64,000 bases of DNA from Dipylidium caninum (GCA_017562135.1 QEYB01001217.1:620001-684000); one strand, 5' to 3'; positions 14,101-24,069 are shown, numbered from the stretch's first letter. The notes: generated by a model from the sequence alone, not told the origin. Program-made: numbers and translations.

Positions 14101-16407
14101 CCGCATTAGATCTCCCTCAGAACAGGCCCGACTTGTGAGGCGACATAAGGGCGAAAAAGGTGGCGTTGGAGAGGGCGAGAGATTCCTCTGGTGCAGTCGC
14201 GCATCAGTGCCTACTGCAGCCGCGTGATTGCGAGATGGACTGACAGGGAAGGGCATCGTGACACTGCGCGAGGGACCCCTGCGCTCTACCCCCAATTCCG
14301 TCAAGGTCACGTACTGATCCAGGGAAGATGTTTGTAGAGGTGCTGACATTGGTTTGCGTTTCTGGTTATATGTTGGAGCAGGGAGGAAGGGACTGCCTAC
14401 GGTAGAGATGCAGCAGATTTCTCTTCCACCCTTGACTGACATTCCTACCTGGAACAGGCGCTGTTCTTGTGCCACTTACAAAACGTGCTCGAAGTAACGC
14501 TCGCACTTGTGTGATTTAGATATTATTTACATCTCTCTTGGCAAACGAAAGGACAGACTCTCTTACATGCATAATCATGTATTATGCGTCTACATTGGGA
14601 GGGAGAGGTAGGTCAGGTTTAGTCTCTCTCCAGAGTGGATTTTGTCCTAATTTTGAGCAGTGGGATAAAATGTGGAATACGACTTAAATTGTGATGTCGA
14701 AGGATTTCTTCAAGATAAATTTACTAACTCGAGTAGAGCTCATTTCAAAGACACCTACTAATAATGGAAAAGGTCTTACTAGCTTTCACACACTTTCGTT
14801 TGCGAAGCTATATGCTGAATTTACTTTTGACTAAACCTAATCAAATTAAATGATGTCCCAACAAAATGGCCCTTCATATATAATGTGGTAAAAGAATTGA
14901 CGTAAAACTCGTTAACCTTTTATCTTTGTTCCACTTTGATATATTAGCCATTTCAGAATTCAAAATGTTCTTACAAATGCTGCCTTCTGAGCCTGCAACA
15001 CCAACACGGAAATTGCGTATGATTTCTGCAACTTCGTGATTACTCCAATGTAGTGCTTCTTCGAGAGGAGTGAGCCCATTATCGTTGGTGAGAGATGGAT
15101 CAGCACCCCAGTAGAGAAGACGTCTGGCGGTAGCACATTGTCCCGCTATTGCAGCATAATGCAATGGCGTCTCCCGTCCGCTTCCAATTATTCGATATAG
15201 CTGCGACTGTCCCCCGTTAAACGGACCTCCCTGCTGATGCGACCTACTCGTCGAACGTGTAGGAAGGGCTGGAAGACCTGGAGGATCCAGCTGTGGACGT
15301 GGAAGTGACCTGGCGTTCACATCTGCGCCGTACATTATTAGAAGGTTTATTTGGTCCGTACGACCTAGCAGAGCAGCCTAATAACAATAAAAGGGGAATT
15401 ATATATTTTTTAGACGATAAAGTTATAATTGCTACTTTTAAAATCCATAGGGATAACTCACCTGATGAATTTCCTGTTTACCGTCGGAATCGAAGATCTC
15501 AATCTGTGCATACTCGTACAGTAATCTATGACAGATTCTCGTGTCAACGTCACCCAAAATGTTGTGATAGAGAGGAGTCGAACCATTGGCATCCAGGATA
15601 TTTGGAGATTGACCGAAATCAAGAAGAGCCTTCACTGCTTCAAAATTACCTATAGCAGCAGCTTTGTGTAGGGCAGTTAGGCCGTTTCTGATTCGAAAAT
15701 CCTTATGTGCTCCGCCAGCGATAAGAGTTTTGATCATTTCTAGGGGTCTGGGTCTTCAACAGCTACAGACAAAGGGGATTCTACATATTTTTATGTAGTT
15801 CATGAGCAATTCCTCACCTCCTGTTCTGGGGCAGACGAAATTAGGATCAAATCCCTTTGAAAGATATTTCTCAACTTTTTTGTAATCTCCTCGAGTAACC
15901 GCACGCAGAAAAGACTGCGGAATATTTTTTGACTTATCCCCTGTGGATAAATTTATCGGTGTTGGAGCGCATAGTCTTCTCTTGTGTGTAAACTAGAATC
16001 AAGATAGAAAACTGAGTTTCAAGAATTACCTCAATATTAGATGTTGATTCATCAGTAATGTAAGCAGAGATGGGTCTATCTTCTTCCAGAAACTTTCCGT
16101 TTCTTCCGTTAGAAGGAGGGACAAAAAGACCGCAGTTAATACTATCGGTTATTTGGGAACCGAACACGTCCAATAATTTCTGCCTCACATGGTTTACCAA
16201 TGCTTTAGACGAAACAGACACGTAAACTTGTTTTGACAGGGGGGTGACAAATATCTTGATGAACAAGGCACTATTGATATCTTGCACACGAAAAGAAGAA
16301 TCGGAAGATGTTGCGCCTCCGGAGAAGCGCCCAGAGTCGGTATCGCTTGATTGGCTGTTGATAAATTTCTTCATGATCTCCAAAAATCCTTTGTGTACCA
16401 AAGTCAT
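2410..16407 (-). CDS. SHANK: SHANK-family scaffold protein, 5' nine exons (3' end missing)
   Basis: SHANK proteins are scaffolds under excitatory synapses and cell junctions that bind GKAP-type partners through PDZ. Nine minus-strand exons chain with matching phases: 16407-16030, 15992-15818, 15739-15462, 15377-14975, 14396-13944, 10880-10610, 8111-7801, 7633-7509 and 2743-2410. They encode about 909 residues: a ubiquitin-like SPN-type domain at about 48-133, ankyrin repeats at about 140-400, a Ser/Pro/Arg-rich linker, and PDZ at about 730-831. The model ends at a donor (GTAAGA), so the proline-rich tail and SAM domain lie further left. The start is the first ATG of an exon that ends exactly in phase 0; an upstream non-coding exon is possible. 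Oddities are a GC donor in the PDZ, no visible SH3, and an insertion within the ankyrin repeats. Family assignment is firm. Exons 5 and 6 rest on phase and splice sites more than on homology. Confidence 0.9.
5385..5426. repeat. (GT)n followed by a CT-rich microsatellite
   Basis: About 11 uninterrupted GT units (5385-5406) run into a CT-rich tract (5407-5426). It lies within the 4.8-kb SHANK intron. The open frames crossing it, with runs of Val-Cys or Thr-His, are artefacts of the repeat. Confidence 0.95.
6113..6153 (+). repeat. G-tract cluster with quadruplex potential
   Basis: Five runs of at least three G (6113, 6121, 6134, 6142 and 6150) lie within 41 nt, separated by 5-10 nt. This is compatible with a loose G-quadruplex on the plus strand. 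It is on the non-template side for the SHANK transcript's opposite strand, so the pre-mRNA would carry the C-rich complement. Function is unknown. Confidence 0.6.
6280..6337. repeat. GA-rich tandem repeat with a 10-bp unit
   Basis: Purine-only repeat in which the unit GAGAGCGAGA occurs three times in direct tandem (6301-6330), flanked by imperfect GAGCGAGC copies. It sits in the 4.8-kb SHANK intron. Translations across it give Arg-Glu-Ser repeats and should not be read as protein. Confidence 0.9.
8112..10609 (-). other. SHANK intron 6, no gene recognised
   Basis: This lies between the exon 6 donor (GTAGGT) and the exon 7 acceptor (CATTGTAG). Open frames on both strands (8656-9018 and 9369-9692) overlap opposite-strand frames, have no family resemblance and no convincing splice context. 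A possible SH3-encoding exon was looked for and not seen. Confidence 0.55.
10610..14396 (-). CDS. SHANK: SHANK exons 5-6: linker between ankyrin repeats and PDZ
   Basis: Exon 5 (14396-13944) opens with SPFLPAPTYNQKRKP, which fits the post-ankyrin VPFRETPSYAKRRR stretch of vertebrate SHANKs. It then becomes Ser/Pro/Arg-rich, with a charged segment EVERERIVQSSRERHNPRR, and ends at a GTGAGT donor. Exon 6 (10880-10610) is Ser/Glu-rich (EDSTLESEEVLDEVPALPKRR) with a CCCAG acceptor and a GTAGGT donor that cuts just before an in-frame TAG. Entry and exit phases (1 to 1, then 2) match both neighbours exactly. No SH3 hallmarks (ALYDY, or a Trp pair) appear in either exon. A plus-strand frame over exon 6 (10616-10873) looks equally open, so exon 6 is supported mainly by phase and position. 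Confidence 0.65.
10881..13943 (-). other. SHANK intron 5, no gene recognised
   Basis: This lies between the exon 5 donor (GTGAGT) and the exon 6 acceptor (CCCAG). Around 13566-13690 both strands are open, and either could hold a small additional exon. The direct exon 5 to exon 6 phase match means no extra exon is required. Nothing else is supported here. Confidence 0.5.
14397..14974 (-). other. SHANK intron 4
   Basis: A 578-nt intron with donor GTAAGA after exon 4 and acceptor CCGTAG before exon 5. The open frame of exon 5 continues upstream to about 14475, but that extension lacks homology and the phase-1 acceptor at 14396 fits the upstream exon. It contains nothing else recognisable. Confidence 0.7.
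14975..16407 (-). CDS. SHANK: SHANK exons 1-4: ubiquitin-like and ankyrin-repeat domains
   Basis: Exon 1 (16407-16030) holds the diagnostic SHANK stretch CGLFVPPSNGRNGKFLEED, matching the family's YGLFQPPSRGRAGKFLDEE. Exon 2 (15992-15818) continues with KRR and then FLRAVTRGD and KGFDPNF, the first ankyrin unit. Exon 3 (15739-15462) has GGAHKDFRIRNGLTALHKAA and ends at QEIHQ. Exon 4 (15377-14975) resumes with INLLIMYGADVNA and GRETPLHYAA. The introns are 37, 78 and 84 nt. About 40 Pro/Ser/Gln-rich residues separate YGADVNA from the next repeat, where vertebrate SHANKs have only a few. The exon 2/3 junction drops about 15 residues relative to vertebrates, so its exact acceptor (15739) is the least certain of the four. 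Confidence 0.92.
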
Positions 16408-17351
16408 GTAAGATTATGCGACAAAATATACGTATAAAAGAAAAGGAAAACATTCGACAAGCAGATAGCTAATAAAACGTAGCTCAAATATTCTATACAG
16501 GAGAAAGCGCACAAATATCACGAAGCATCTATGGAATGCTGGCACGAAATTTAGTAATACATGAATAGATAAAAATCAACAAGTTATTTTAGATATTAAA
16601 CAGATCTGAAACCCTCTACAACACTAAAATTATCAACATGGAATGCTGTGCAAAATACAATGTGACTATAGACGAATTTGATACCTTTAACGCGGCTATC
16701 TGGATGGAATCACGGAACACTTAAATCGGTGTCTAGGTCATAACTAACATACAATATACGCCTTTCATCTGTATAAACAATAATCTAATTAAAATAAAAT
16801 ATATTCAATACATATACATTATTTCTGACACTAATTTTTAAAACGTTTGAAAAAAACATATTTTAGCGTATTTTTTTTAATTTATGGGGAAATGGGTGGG
16901 CGTAGAGGATTAATGCCGCTCTATAAAAACCAGAAGTCAATTTAGAGTTATACGCGCCTCTATTAAAATAATGGATTTTACAGACAGCGGTATTACCATG
17001 AGAATCAGAGATGGACTTACGTTTTAGGTGGTCTGTTGAGTGCTACGTTAAATGTACGACTTTATGCGTTATTTGTAATGGCCCAAACTTCTGCATTAAT
17101 TCTGCGTTCGTCGGAATTTTACGACGTTAAATAGACCTTTGCTGAAGCCACTTTTTGCGTATAGGCTGCTCTGTCGTCAGCCATATATATTTACCCCTTA
17201 ACTAAACCCTTACGTATTAACTATAAATATAAAATTACAAATTGCAATTGTTGTGGATGAATTGCGGTCGACAAATGCCCAAAGTGCAATGTGTCTTTGT
17301 TTAAATGTTGCCTTATTGATTGACTGGCTACGCCATTACTCTCGTTTCGTT
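16408..17351. promoter_or_regulatory. Head-to-head intergenic region SHANK / BuGZ
   Basis: A 944-bp AT-rich stretch separates the start codons of two divergently transcribed genes, SHANK (minus) and the BuGZ-like gene (plus). It must hold at least the 5' UTRs and, by position, both core promoters. TATA-like runs occur (for example near 17184-17190), but I cannot assign one to either gene. There is no open frame of note and no repeat. Calling it a shared or bidirectional promoter is inference from layout. Confidence 0.5.
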
Positions 17352-18478
17352 ATGGGTCGCAAGAAGAGGAAGCAGATCAAGCCCTGGTGTTGGTAAGTGT
17401 CCACGCTAGAATCTATGGGTTTTGTAGGTATTGCAATCGGGATTTTGAAGATGAGAAGATCCTAATTCACCACCAAAAGGCGAAGCACTTCAAATGTCCC
17501 TTTTGCCACAGGAAACTTTTTACCGGTCCCGGCCTTTCCATACATTGCAACGCCGTAAGTTCTTTTTGTCAGTAACACCGCTAGGTTCACAAAGAAAAGT
17601 TGGATAAAATACCCAACGCACTAGCACATCGATCAAGTACGGTTATCGACATTTACGGGATGTCCGGGATACCTGAAGCCGATCTCCTCGAACACGAAAG
17701 ACAGAAGCTGGGTCAAGAAGGTGAAGACGAACCTCCAGAAAAGATGGAGCGCTTAGATGATACAGCCAGTTCGTCCTTTGCTCCTCCACTTCCGCCTTTC
17801 CCATTTGTGCCACCTGTGCCGGGTGTTATGCCCTACGTGTCGGTTGTCCCCGGGGGGTAAGTTTCTTACATCGTTAAGTTGGACGTTTAGAGTTCAACCC
17901 TTCCTCCCTGGAGTTGTGCCTGCTCCTCCTCCACCTCCGCCGCCGCCACCACCGCCACCGCCTACGGAGCTAACGTCGACGTCTAGTGATGTGGCATCGC
18001 CGAAGCCTACTTTCCCTGCTTATTCGGAGATCGAAATCGCTAAGGCCTCGGCGCCAAAGATTATCAGACCTGTCTCCGGCCTTAATGGAGTTACGGTGGA
18101 GTTAGTTTATCCTGAAGAAGATTTGTCCTTGGTATGCATTTTCACAACTAACCCTCGTTTAGGAAGAGTTAATGGCAGCAAAGCCTAAGTACCAAGAGAT
18201 GGTCAAAAGAGCACTTCAGCCTCCACCACCACCACCATTGACGGCGATTCAGGCATCCATGTTGCCGACCACAACACCTGGCCTCTTTTCTCCTTACGTT
18301 CCGTTGCCCCGCGGGGCTCCTGTTAGCACGACTGGGATGCCCTTCATGGCTGTACAGCAGCCAAGTAGGTTGAGATTATAATCGGGATTTATTTGTAGTG
18401 TACGGAATGCCTGGATATCCCCAACCTGTGGGACAGATGCCGCCAACTTGGATGGGGCTTCCAAACGTGCGGTTTTGA
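17352..18478 (+). CDS. ZNF207: BuGZ / ZNF207-like mitotic zinc-finger protein (complete)
   Basis: BuGZ binds Bub3 through a GLEBS motif, promotes its loading at kinetochores, binds microtubules and is linked to splicing. Six exons join in phase: 17352-17392, 17428-17554, 17585-17856, 17891-18131, 18163-18364 and 18399-18478, giving 320 residues. The N-terminus [20 protein letters not shown] is nearly the vertebrate sequence. Two zinc fingers follow (CWYC..HHQKAKH and CPFCHRK..GLSIHC), then [12 protein letters not shown] and IYGMSGIPE. The middle is Pro-rich, including a poly-Pro run near 17921-17966. The GLEBS motif [11 protein letters not shown] spans the exon 4/5 junction and keeps its acidic pair, followed by KPKYQ as in the family. 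It is shorter than the roughly 480-residue human protein because the Pro/Met-rich region is reduced. All five introns are 30-35 nt. Confidence 0.95.
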
Positions 18479-19821
18479 GCCGAGTCAGTGGATCGTGTTA
18501 ATAACAAGCCTGATTTTGTCTGTCACCATTGTCCCATGAAGTATTTGTATAGCTTCGCGTTTATTACATCGTAAGCAGTTTTATATGTTGCTTTATTTTC
18601 TTTTTATGGTGAAGGAGTGCCCAAACCTTCAGATATACGCCGTGTAACCGGTATGCCAACAATTGTGACATGTAGGTCTAAGTAGTGCGTACTTTGGTAT
18701 TTGCTTCCGCATTGTGCTGTGAATCCACACGGCCCGCCTTGTTGCATAAGGTTAGTGCTCTAACTTTTTTGGCAGGAAGAGCCAGAGTGAGTTCTTTCTC
18801 CCCTCGGCAATAACGTAAGTCCATATGTTATAAGATTTAGATCTAAAGCTGAGTTGTTTTTGAACCGTGGTCAGTGCTAAGGCGCAGAAAAGGTATGTCA
18901 AACGTTTATCCAACGGAAGGCCATTGTAAAATAAATTATGATCCGTTAAGATGCCTTTTCATTCCTTTCCGATTAATCGGGAATTCAGCGTTAGCCTGAC
19001 CGCTTCAGCTAAACTACCGGTACCCATCCCTTCAGATGCTTTCGACATGTGCTTTTGTCGTGTGATCGCACTCGCGTCTTTTCGACCATCGGCTTTTTTT
19101 GTTGTGTCTCGTCCCAGGTAGCCTGAGTTACTACACGCTTGTTTGGTGATTTGAGGTTGGCCATAGCATATACCAAGCCTGGTGTAAAGTGGGATGCTCG
19201 GCGATGCGCAACGGCATGTGTTTGCCGTGTCCAGCGACTAGCGTGGGAACGGGTAGGTGGGCTCGGACTCCTGCTCTCAGCCGGGTGGTGTAGCCCACCC
19301 GACTAGACCTGGCTTGGGCAGACTGCCCTTTGCGTCTGGCCTGAGAAACCCGCCGGAACAACCGGGGCCTGGTTCTCCACTCCTTGTTCGCGTAGATTAA
19401 AAGAAGGACTGCCCGGACCGGTTAGTGGTTACCACAGTGATCGAAACTAACATGGCTGTTCTGCATGACCGGTATTCCCCGAGAGCTTCGTCTGCCGTAC
19501 TTACGTCAGGGTGGGGGCCCGCTGGCTCAGAAAATATAACTATTGCGGAAACTACGAAAGTTGGAGAATCTGAAATCGAGCAAAGGAGTGTCCCGAAAGC
19601 CCTGATTAGATTGAGTAGGAAGAGACCAACCCAATCGTCTGGAATGTTGGCGGTGGTATTTCCCTTCTTTAGGCCTATGTAAAAAAAATTCGGGGCAAGA
19701 TTTCACGACAAATATGCTTGAAATGCGCTAGAGGTCATTAAGATTATCTTCAATAAGAGGCCGATAAGGGTCTGGAAAAGGGAAGTTATAACACAAAAGG
19801 AACGATGAAATAGCAGCAGAA
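18479..19821. other. Convergent intergenic region BuGZ / macroH2A
   Basis: This lies between the stop codons of two converging genes and must contain both 3' UTRs and poly(A) sites. I saw no obvious AATAAA at the expected distance for either gene. A GC-rich block at about 19131-19400 differs in composition from the surrounding AT-rich DNA and is listed separately. The open frame 19425-19682 has no recognised domain. Confidence 0.5.
19131..19400. other. GC-rich block with hairpin, unidentified
   Basis: About 270 bp of distinctly GC-rich DNA in an AT-richer neighbourhood. It contains a perfect 7-bp inverted repeat, CGGGTGG/CCACCCG, at 19282-19288 and 19295-19301 with a 6-nt loop. It shows no protein homology and I did not recognise an rRNA, tRNA or snRNA. 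It could be a dispersed repeat, a structured non-coding RNA or 3'-UTR-associated sequence; nothing here decides between them. Confidence 0.35.
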
Positions 19822-22253
19822 TCATTGTGTGCGTCCCAGCTCGTAGATGTAGGCGTCAATGGAATCTTGATCAAAGAGTGCAAAGTATACGGTGGCCAAC
19901 TTGAATTTTCCTCTGTCGAGGTAGGTCTTAATTGCGCTCACGATCACCTCTGCTGCCAAAGCTTTGGGGAAGTTGGCTCTTAGGGGAAGAGAAGACCCAA
20001 GGTAGCGGGTAGGAAAGCGCAGACAGAAAGGAAGAAGCGCAACTCACCTTCCACTGCCCACGGAGGGCAGAGCGATCGAGCCAAAGCCCTTTTTGTCAGC
20101 AGCGGTGAGACAATTGTGTATGCTCTTTCTCAGATCCTCAACACACTTCTCGGTAGAGTTGGCCTTCCAGGTGGGACTGTTCACGTGAATCAGGTTCTTG
20201 GCCTTGGCCCGCCCCGCCTCGGTCACAAAAACTGTAAGGCGCAGACCATGTGAGCGTCTCGAATTTACCGTGTCAGTGTTCCAACAGGTTACTATTTGGA
20301 TGTTAACTCAATTTGCTGCAGACAGTGACACTTTGTTTACAACGAAGTGTTTAGGAGCCCGGGTTGACTCAGGAAAATAAACTACTAGTCGCGTCGATGC
20401 AAGAAATAAGGTGACAGTTAGGAGGAGTTCTGTCAAGACCTCAGGCTTTGTTAAAACGCGTACAGGCGCCGTAGTGTACCGAAAGTGCAATGATTAAAGT
20501 AGGGGGAATGATCGTCCATATTTGTGTTTATATTAGTGTCAAACGCTTGCCCGCGTGCAATCTGGGGAAGAAGACAGAGGCCTTTGAGGTGCAGTTTCAT
20601 CCCTTATTTCTCACCAAACATGAAAGTGGAACTAGCGCGGTGACCGACAACACGGAATACTGTGCTGTGTGCTGAATAGGCAGCTCACATATTGCAGTAG
20701 AGGAATTTAAAGTCCTGGAGAAAGGGTGAAGTTAATTCCCATTCGTAGGGTCTCACCACTATTTTTCTGTAAATGGGTGACGGAGTTACGAGCATCAGTC
20801 ATAATTTGGGCGAGGTCAGAACCTCCCGCCTCCATCAAGCGTGACCCCACCATGCCACCCATGTACAGCGACTCGTTTGTAGGGTTGACGACTGCGTCGA
20901 CCGCGAGGTCTGCAACATCGGCCTTCACTACCACCAGAATCTGGCCATGAGGCATCTTGAAAGTACGCAAAACCTCCGACTTGGGCGACTAAAAGAAGAA
21001 GAATAGTGAAAAGTGCTTTAATCTAGAGAAGCAAAAGATGCAAAACAAGCGTCGGTAGCCCTTCCCAATATCGTTGTAAAGTAAACTATTGCCAGAAAAT
21101 GACCCGTTTAATAATGGGTGGCTGTAGTAGACACAAAGGAGAATTTCCTCGTAGTCTTGCGTAATCTACTTGAGCAGTTTATCCTCCAACCAACTGAATA
21201 CTGCATTTTATCACAATAGGGTTTGGCGGTACTGCGGCATAGTACCAAGTCAACTTAGCCCCATGACTAAAGTCAAGGAAACATCAAAAGCATCAACTAT
21301 GATGGGATTCCACGAAGCGGAGATGGCAAACAATGGCAGAGAGAATTCCCATTCTCGACAATGAAAGTGAAAGCTCAAACTAGAGTTTTTATGAAGTTAT
21401 TTGTTTGTTTGACATTCCCAGAGGAGCCTATCTCTTTTCAGACGGATATATCGCTCACCCTTCGAAAAAAAGAAACGCGATAATAGGAAAAGAGTTAGCA
21501 CCTTGGAAGCAGATCTTGTGGGCAAATGTCTTTTTGCCTTTTCGGGTAGCAAGGCGGGATAAATGTATGGCAAAGTCCCGCTGAATGGGAATGTTACCCT
21601 TGGCAACATCTGGAAAGGGAGTGTACACATATTTATTAGTAAGTGGGAGTAGTGTTTAAGCGCTGTGATAAACATCGTACGAACCTTAAATAACTCATCG
21701 TCGGAGCGCACGGCTAGCATGATGGCCCGCGGAGATATCGTTTTGCGCTTAGTCTCCCTCGCCACTCTACCGGCCAGGTCAAGTATTTCGCCTAACAAAC
21801 CGCAATACACATTATTATGTCTTGCGTAATAAAGGGGTCTCATTTTGGGGGGAAAATTGGCCTGGGTGCAAGTATTCCTGAGGCTGCCTACTGTCAAGAT
21901 ATGAAGTAATAAATTGGCGGACACGAAACAAGAAATACTCTATGCTTTGAAGTAAAAAATGAGAACCGAAAAATGCTTTGTGGCCACAATAAAGTGGTAA
22001 GTAGATTTTGTGAGATTTGGCACAGGTCCTAGTGTAAAAGGGACATTTGGTGGTAAAAGAAGGCACAACTTTTACTAGTGAGATACTCGAGGACGGCAGT
22101 AAGGTAAGCTGAAGAGAATGCGGAGACCCGCGACGTGCGGAGGAGTTTTGAGGTTTTCAATAGTCGGTGCACTCTCCCCACTGGGAAAACTAGTCCACAT
22201 CGGTTGGATTTACTAACGGAGGGTTTTTTATCTGCAAAGAGGAAGTTCGACAT
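19822..22253 (-). CDS. MACROH2A: macroH2A core histone variant (complete)
   Basis: macroH2A is a nucleosomal H2A variant carrying a macro domain, usually linked to silenced chromatin. Six minus-strand exons join in phase: 22253-22076, 21791-21685, 21609-21502, 20988-20757, 20231-20048 and 19978-19822 (321 residues). The histone fold shows GLVFPVGRVHRLLK, AVLEYLTSEILDLAG, ISPRAIMLAVRSDDEL and then VTFPFSGTLPYIYPALLPEKAK, the macroH2A version of the H2A C-terminal tail. The macro domain shows VDAVVNPTNESL, IHVNSPTW, IALPSVGSGR and ATVYFALFDQDSI. Introns are 284, 75, 513, 525 and 69 nt. The total is shorter than the 372-residue human protein, mostly because the basic linker is cut to about 25 residues. 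The ATG at 22253 is used, but CTCTTTGCAG just inside it is a good acceptor, so a separate short first exon is possible. Confidence 0.95.
20232..20756 (-). other. macroH2A intron 4
   Basis: A 525-nt intron within the macro domain, with donor GTGAGA and acceptor CGCCTTACAG, phase 1. Short plus-strand frames (20198-20380 and 20490-20675) lie in or across it and have no family resemblance. In vertebrates the macro domain has mutually exclusive alternative exons near this region; I saw no second copy of an exon here. Confidence 0.75.
20989..21501 (-). other. macroH2A intron 3 (histone fold to macro domain)
   Basis: A 513-nt intron with donor AAG/GTGCTA and acceptor CTTTTAG, both in phase 0. It separates the histone-encoding exons from the macro-domain exons. 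No open frame or repeat inside it is supported. Confidence 0.8.
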
Positions 22254-24069
22254 GGGCTTAAGATGATTCAGTGCTACTTTTTATGTGTCATGGTCGACAT
22301 TCCTGACAAGTCGGGACGAAAAGAGCATATGACAATAGAATCACAAAGACTGAGAATTGGTGGACTCATAATAAATATCCTCAGTGGAAACCAACCTTGA
22401 TGGTCTAAACATTGAATTCTAACTTTTCCGCGTCACTATATTCCAACACACTGTATAAATGGGACACAGCGCAAGACTAAAGGTACCTGTACGTTAAATA
22501 AGTGCTATGTAAACAATCACATAATTCCTTTGCGTGCGTGTGCAAAAACTAAAAGCACGGGCCATGTCTTGTTGAATTAACTTCTGCTACCACGGAAGCA
22601 GGCGTACAAGCACGGTCGGATTTACTTGGAAGAATAATCCATTTGAAAAAAAATAAATACTCATAATGTGGTCATGGCTCCCATTATGTTGCTAAAGGCC
22701 TCCCGGTTTAGCAACGAAAGTCACTACTTCGTGTATTTTAACCACTGCCGTATAAGTCCATGTCAGAGTTTAATGACTCACGATTTTGAGGTCCCCTGCT
22801 TGTAACGCGCATTGTTAAGTGGGATGTGAGGAACTGCAGCCTATATAGGCGTTCTATCTCCAAATTAAATTCTGGTGATCAAACATTACGTCATAATGTG
22901 GAAATTATCATGCAACTTCACACGACGGTTGAGCATTCAACCAACCACGCCACGCGTTTACAACACGTGCTTTAGCGACGGGGCCAATTCTCTGGTGGGG
23001 GGAGGTTGAAGTGTTAAATGAGCACTGAAAACGGCCTGCCTTACCGGAAAGATGTAATGCGGTGCCATAATGTCTCCTCAATTTTGACCTGTAACGATAT
23101 TTTAGAATTTATTGGTTCAAATTAAGAAGGTAATAGTTCACGATTTGCGCCACCGGTATTTAAATTTGAAACGAATGTGTGAACCCATTACTTCTTTTTA
23201 ATAATAGCTTCATCGCATTCTGCTTTTATGGACATTTTTTCTGACAAATTTTAATACGTGATGTATTTCACGGATTCTATTATGGTAATATAAGTTTTTA
23301 AAATTTTTACAACCGCAATACAGGTTTGCTTTAGAGGGTGATAGCTGAACAAAAACACTTCTGTATCGTCCTTTCAGATTAAGTTCAGAACTACGAATGA
23401 GTCAAAAGTAGCAAAATATTCCACAAAAATTAAGGTCCGAGAGCAGGAAAACTGTTCGAGACATTTTGCTGTGAGGGCTATGATAATCACAACCTTGTCA
23501 GTTTGCTCATACGGCTTTTGAGAAAAATCAGGTTGCAAGTGAGAAGTATGAAATGATGAGAACTGTTGTCTAAAATTCATGTTGTTTCTCGGTCCATGAA
23601 AACGTAATGGTAACTCACCAGATTTGAGTGCAATTAGGATCCTTCTGCTATAAGGGAAACTACATTGATTTAAAAGGTTTTTACCATATTTTCCCGAGCA
23701 TGCTGTCCCTATTATCAAAGAAGCATTGATGACTCCTCGATTGAGTCAAGCACTGTCAAATAAAAAATACGCTTTTAATTAAATAAAATTGTAACTTATT
23801 AAAATATTTTGTTTTAACGTTTACATCAGGCTTAAATGCCAATTATGCAAAACTGATATCAAATTTATTTTTAGACCTTGGATGTTTGTTTTAACGTACG
23901 ACCTCTTGCAGCTGGCAGTTTGTTCGAGCGAGGCTACGCCTTGCCCTGTTGTTGCTACAGTTGATCGCACTTCTGTCTTTTTCGCCGCTTTTGAAGTATT
24001 CTGTTATTTTGTCCAGGTCCGACATTCCATTAACACATTTATTCAAAAGCGCCAGATCCGCTACAGATA
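22254..24069. promoter_or_regulatory. Head-to-head intergenic region macroH2A / U2AF65-like
   Basis: About 1.8 kb of AT-rich DNA between two divergent start codons. It should hold both 5' UTRs and promoters, and perhaps an upstream exon of either gene. A CTACAG acceptor-like site lies directly before the U2AF65-like ATG. Minus-strand frames at 23374-23718 and 23891-24094 contain splice-like sites but no recognisable domain. No spliced-leader gene was recognised. Confidence 0.45.
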
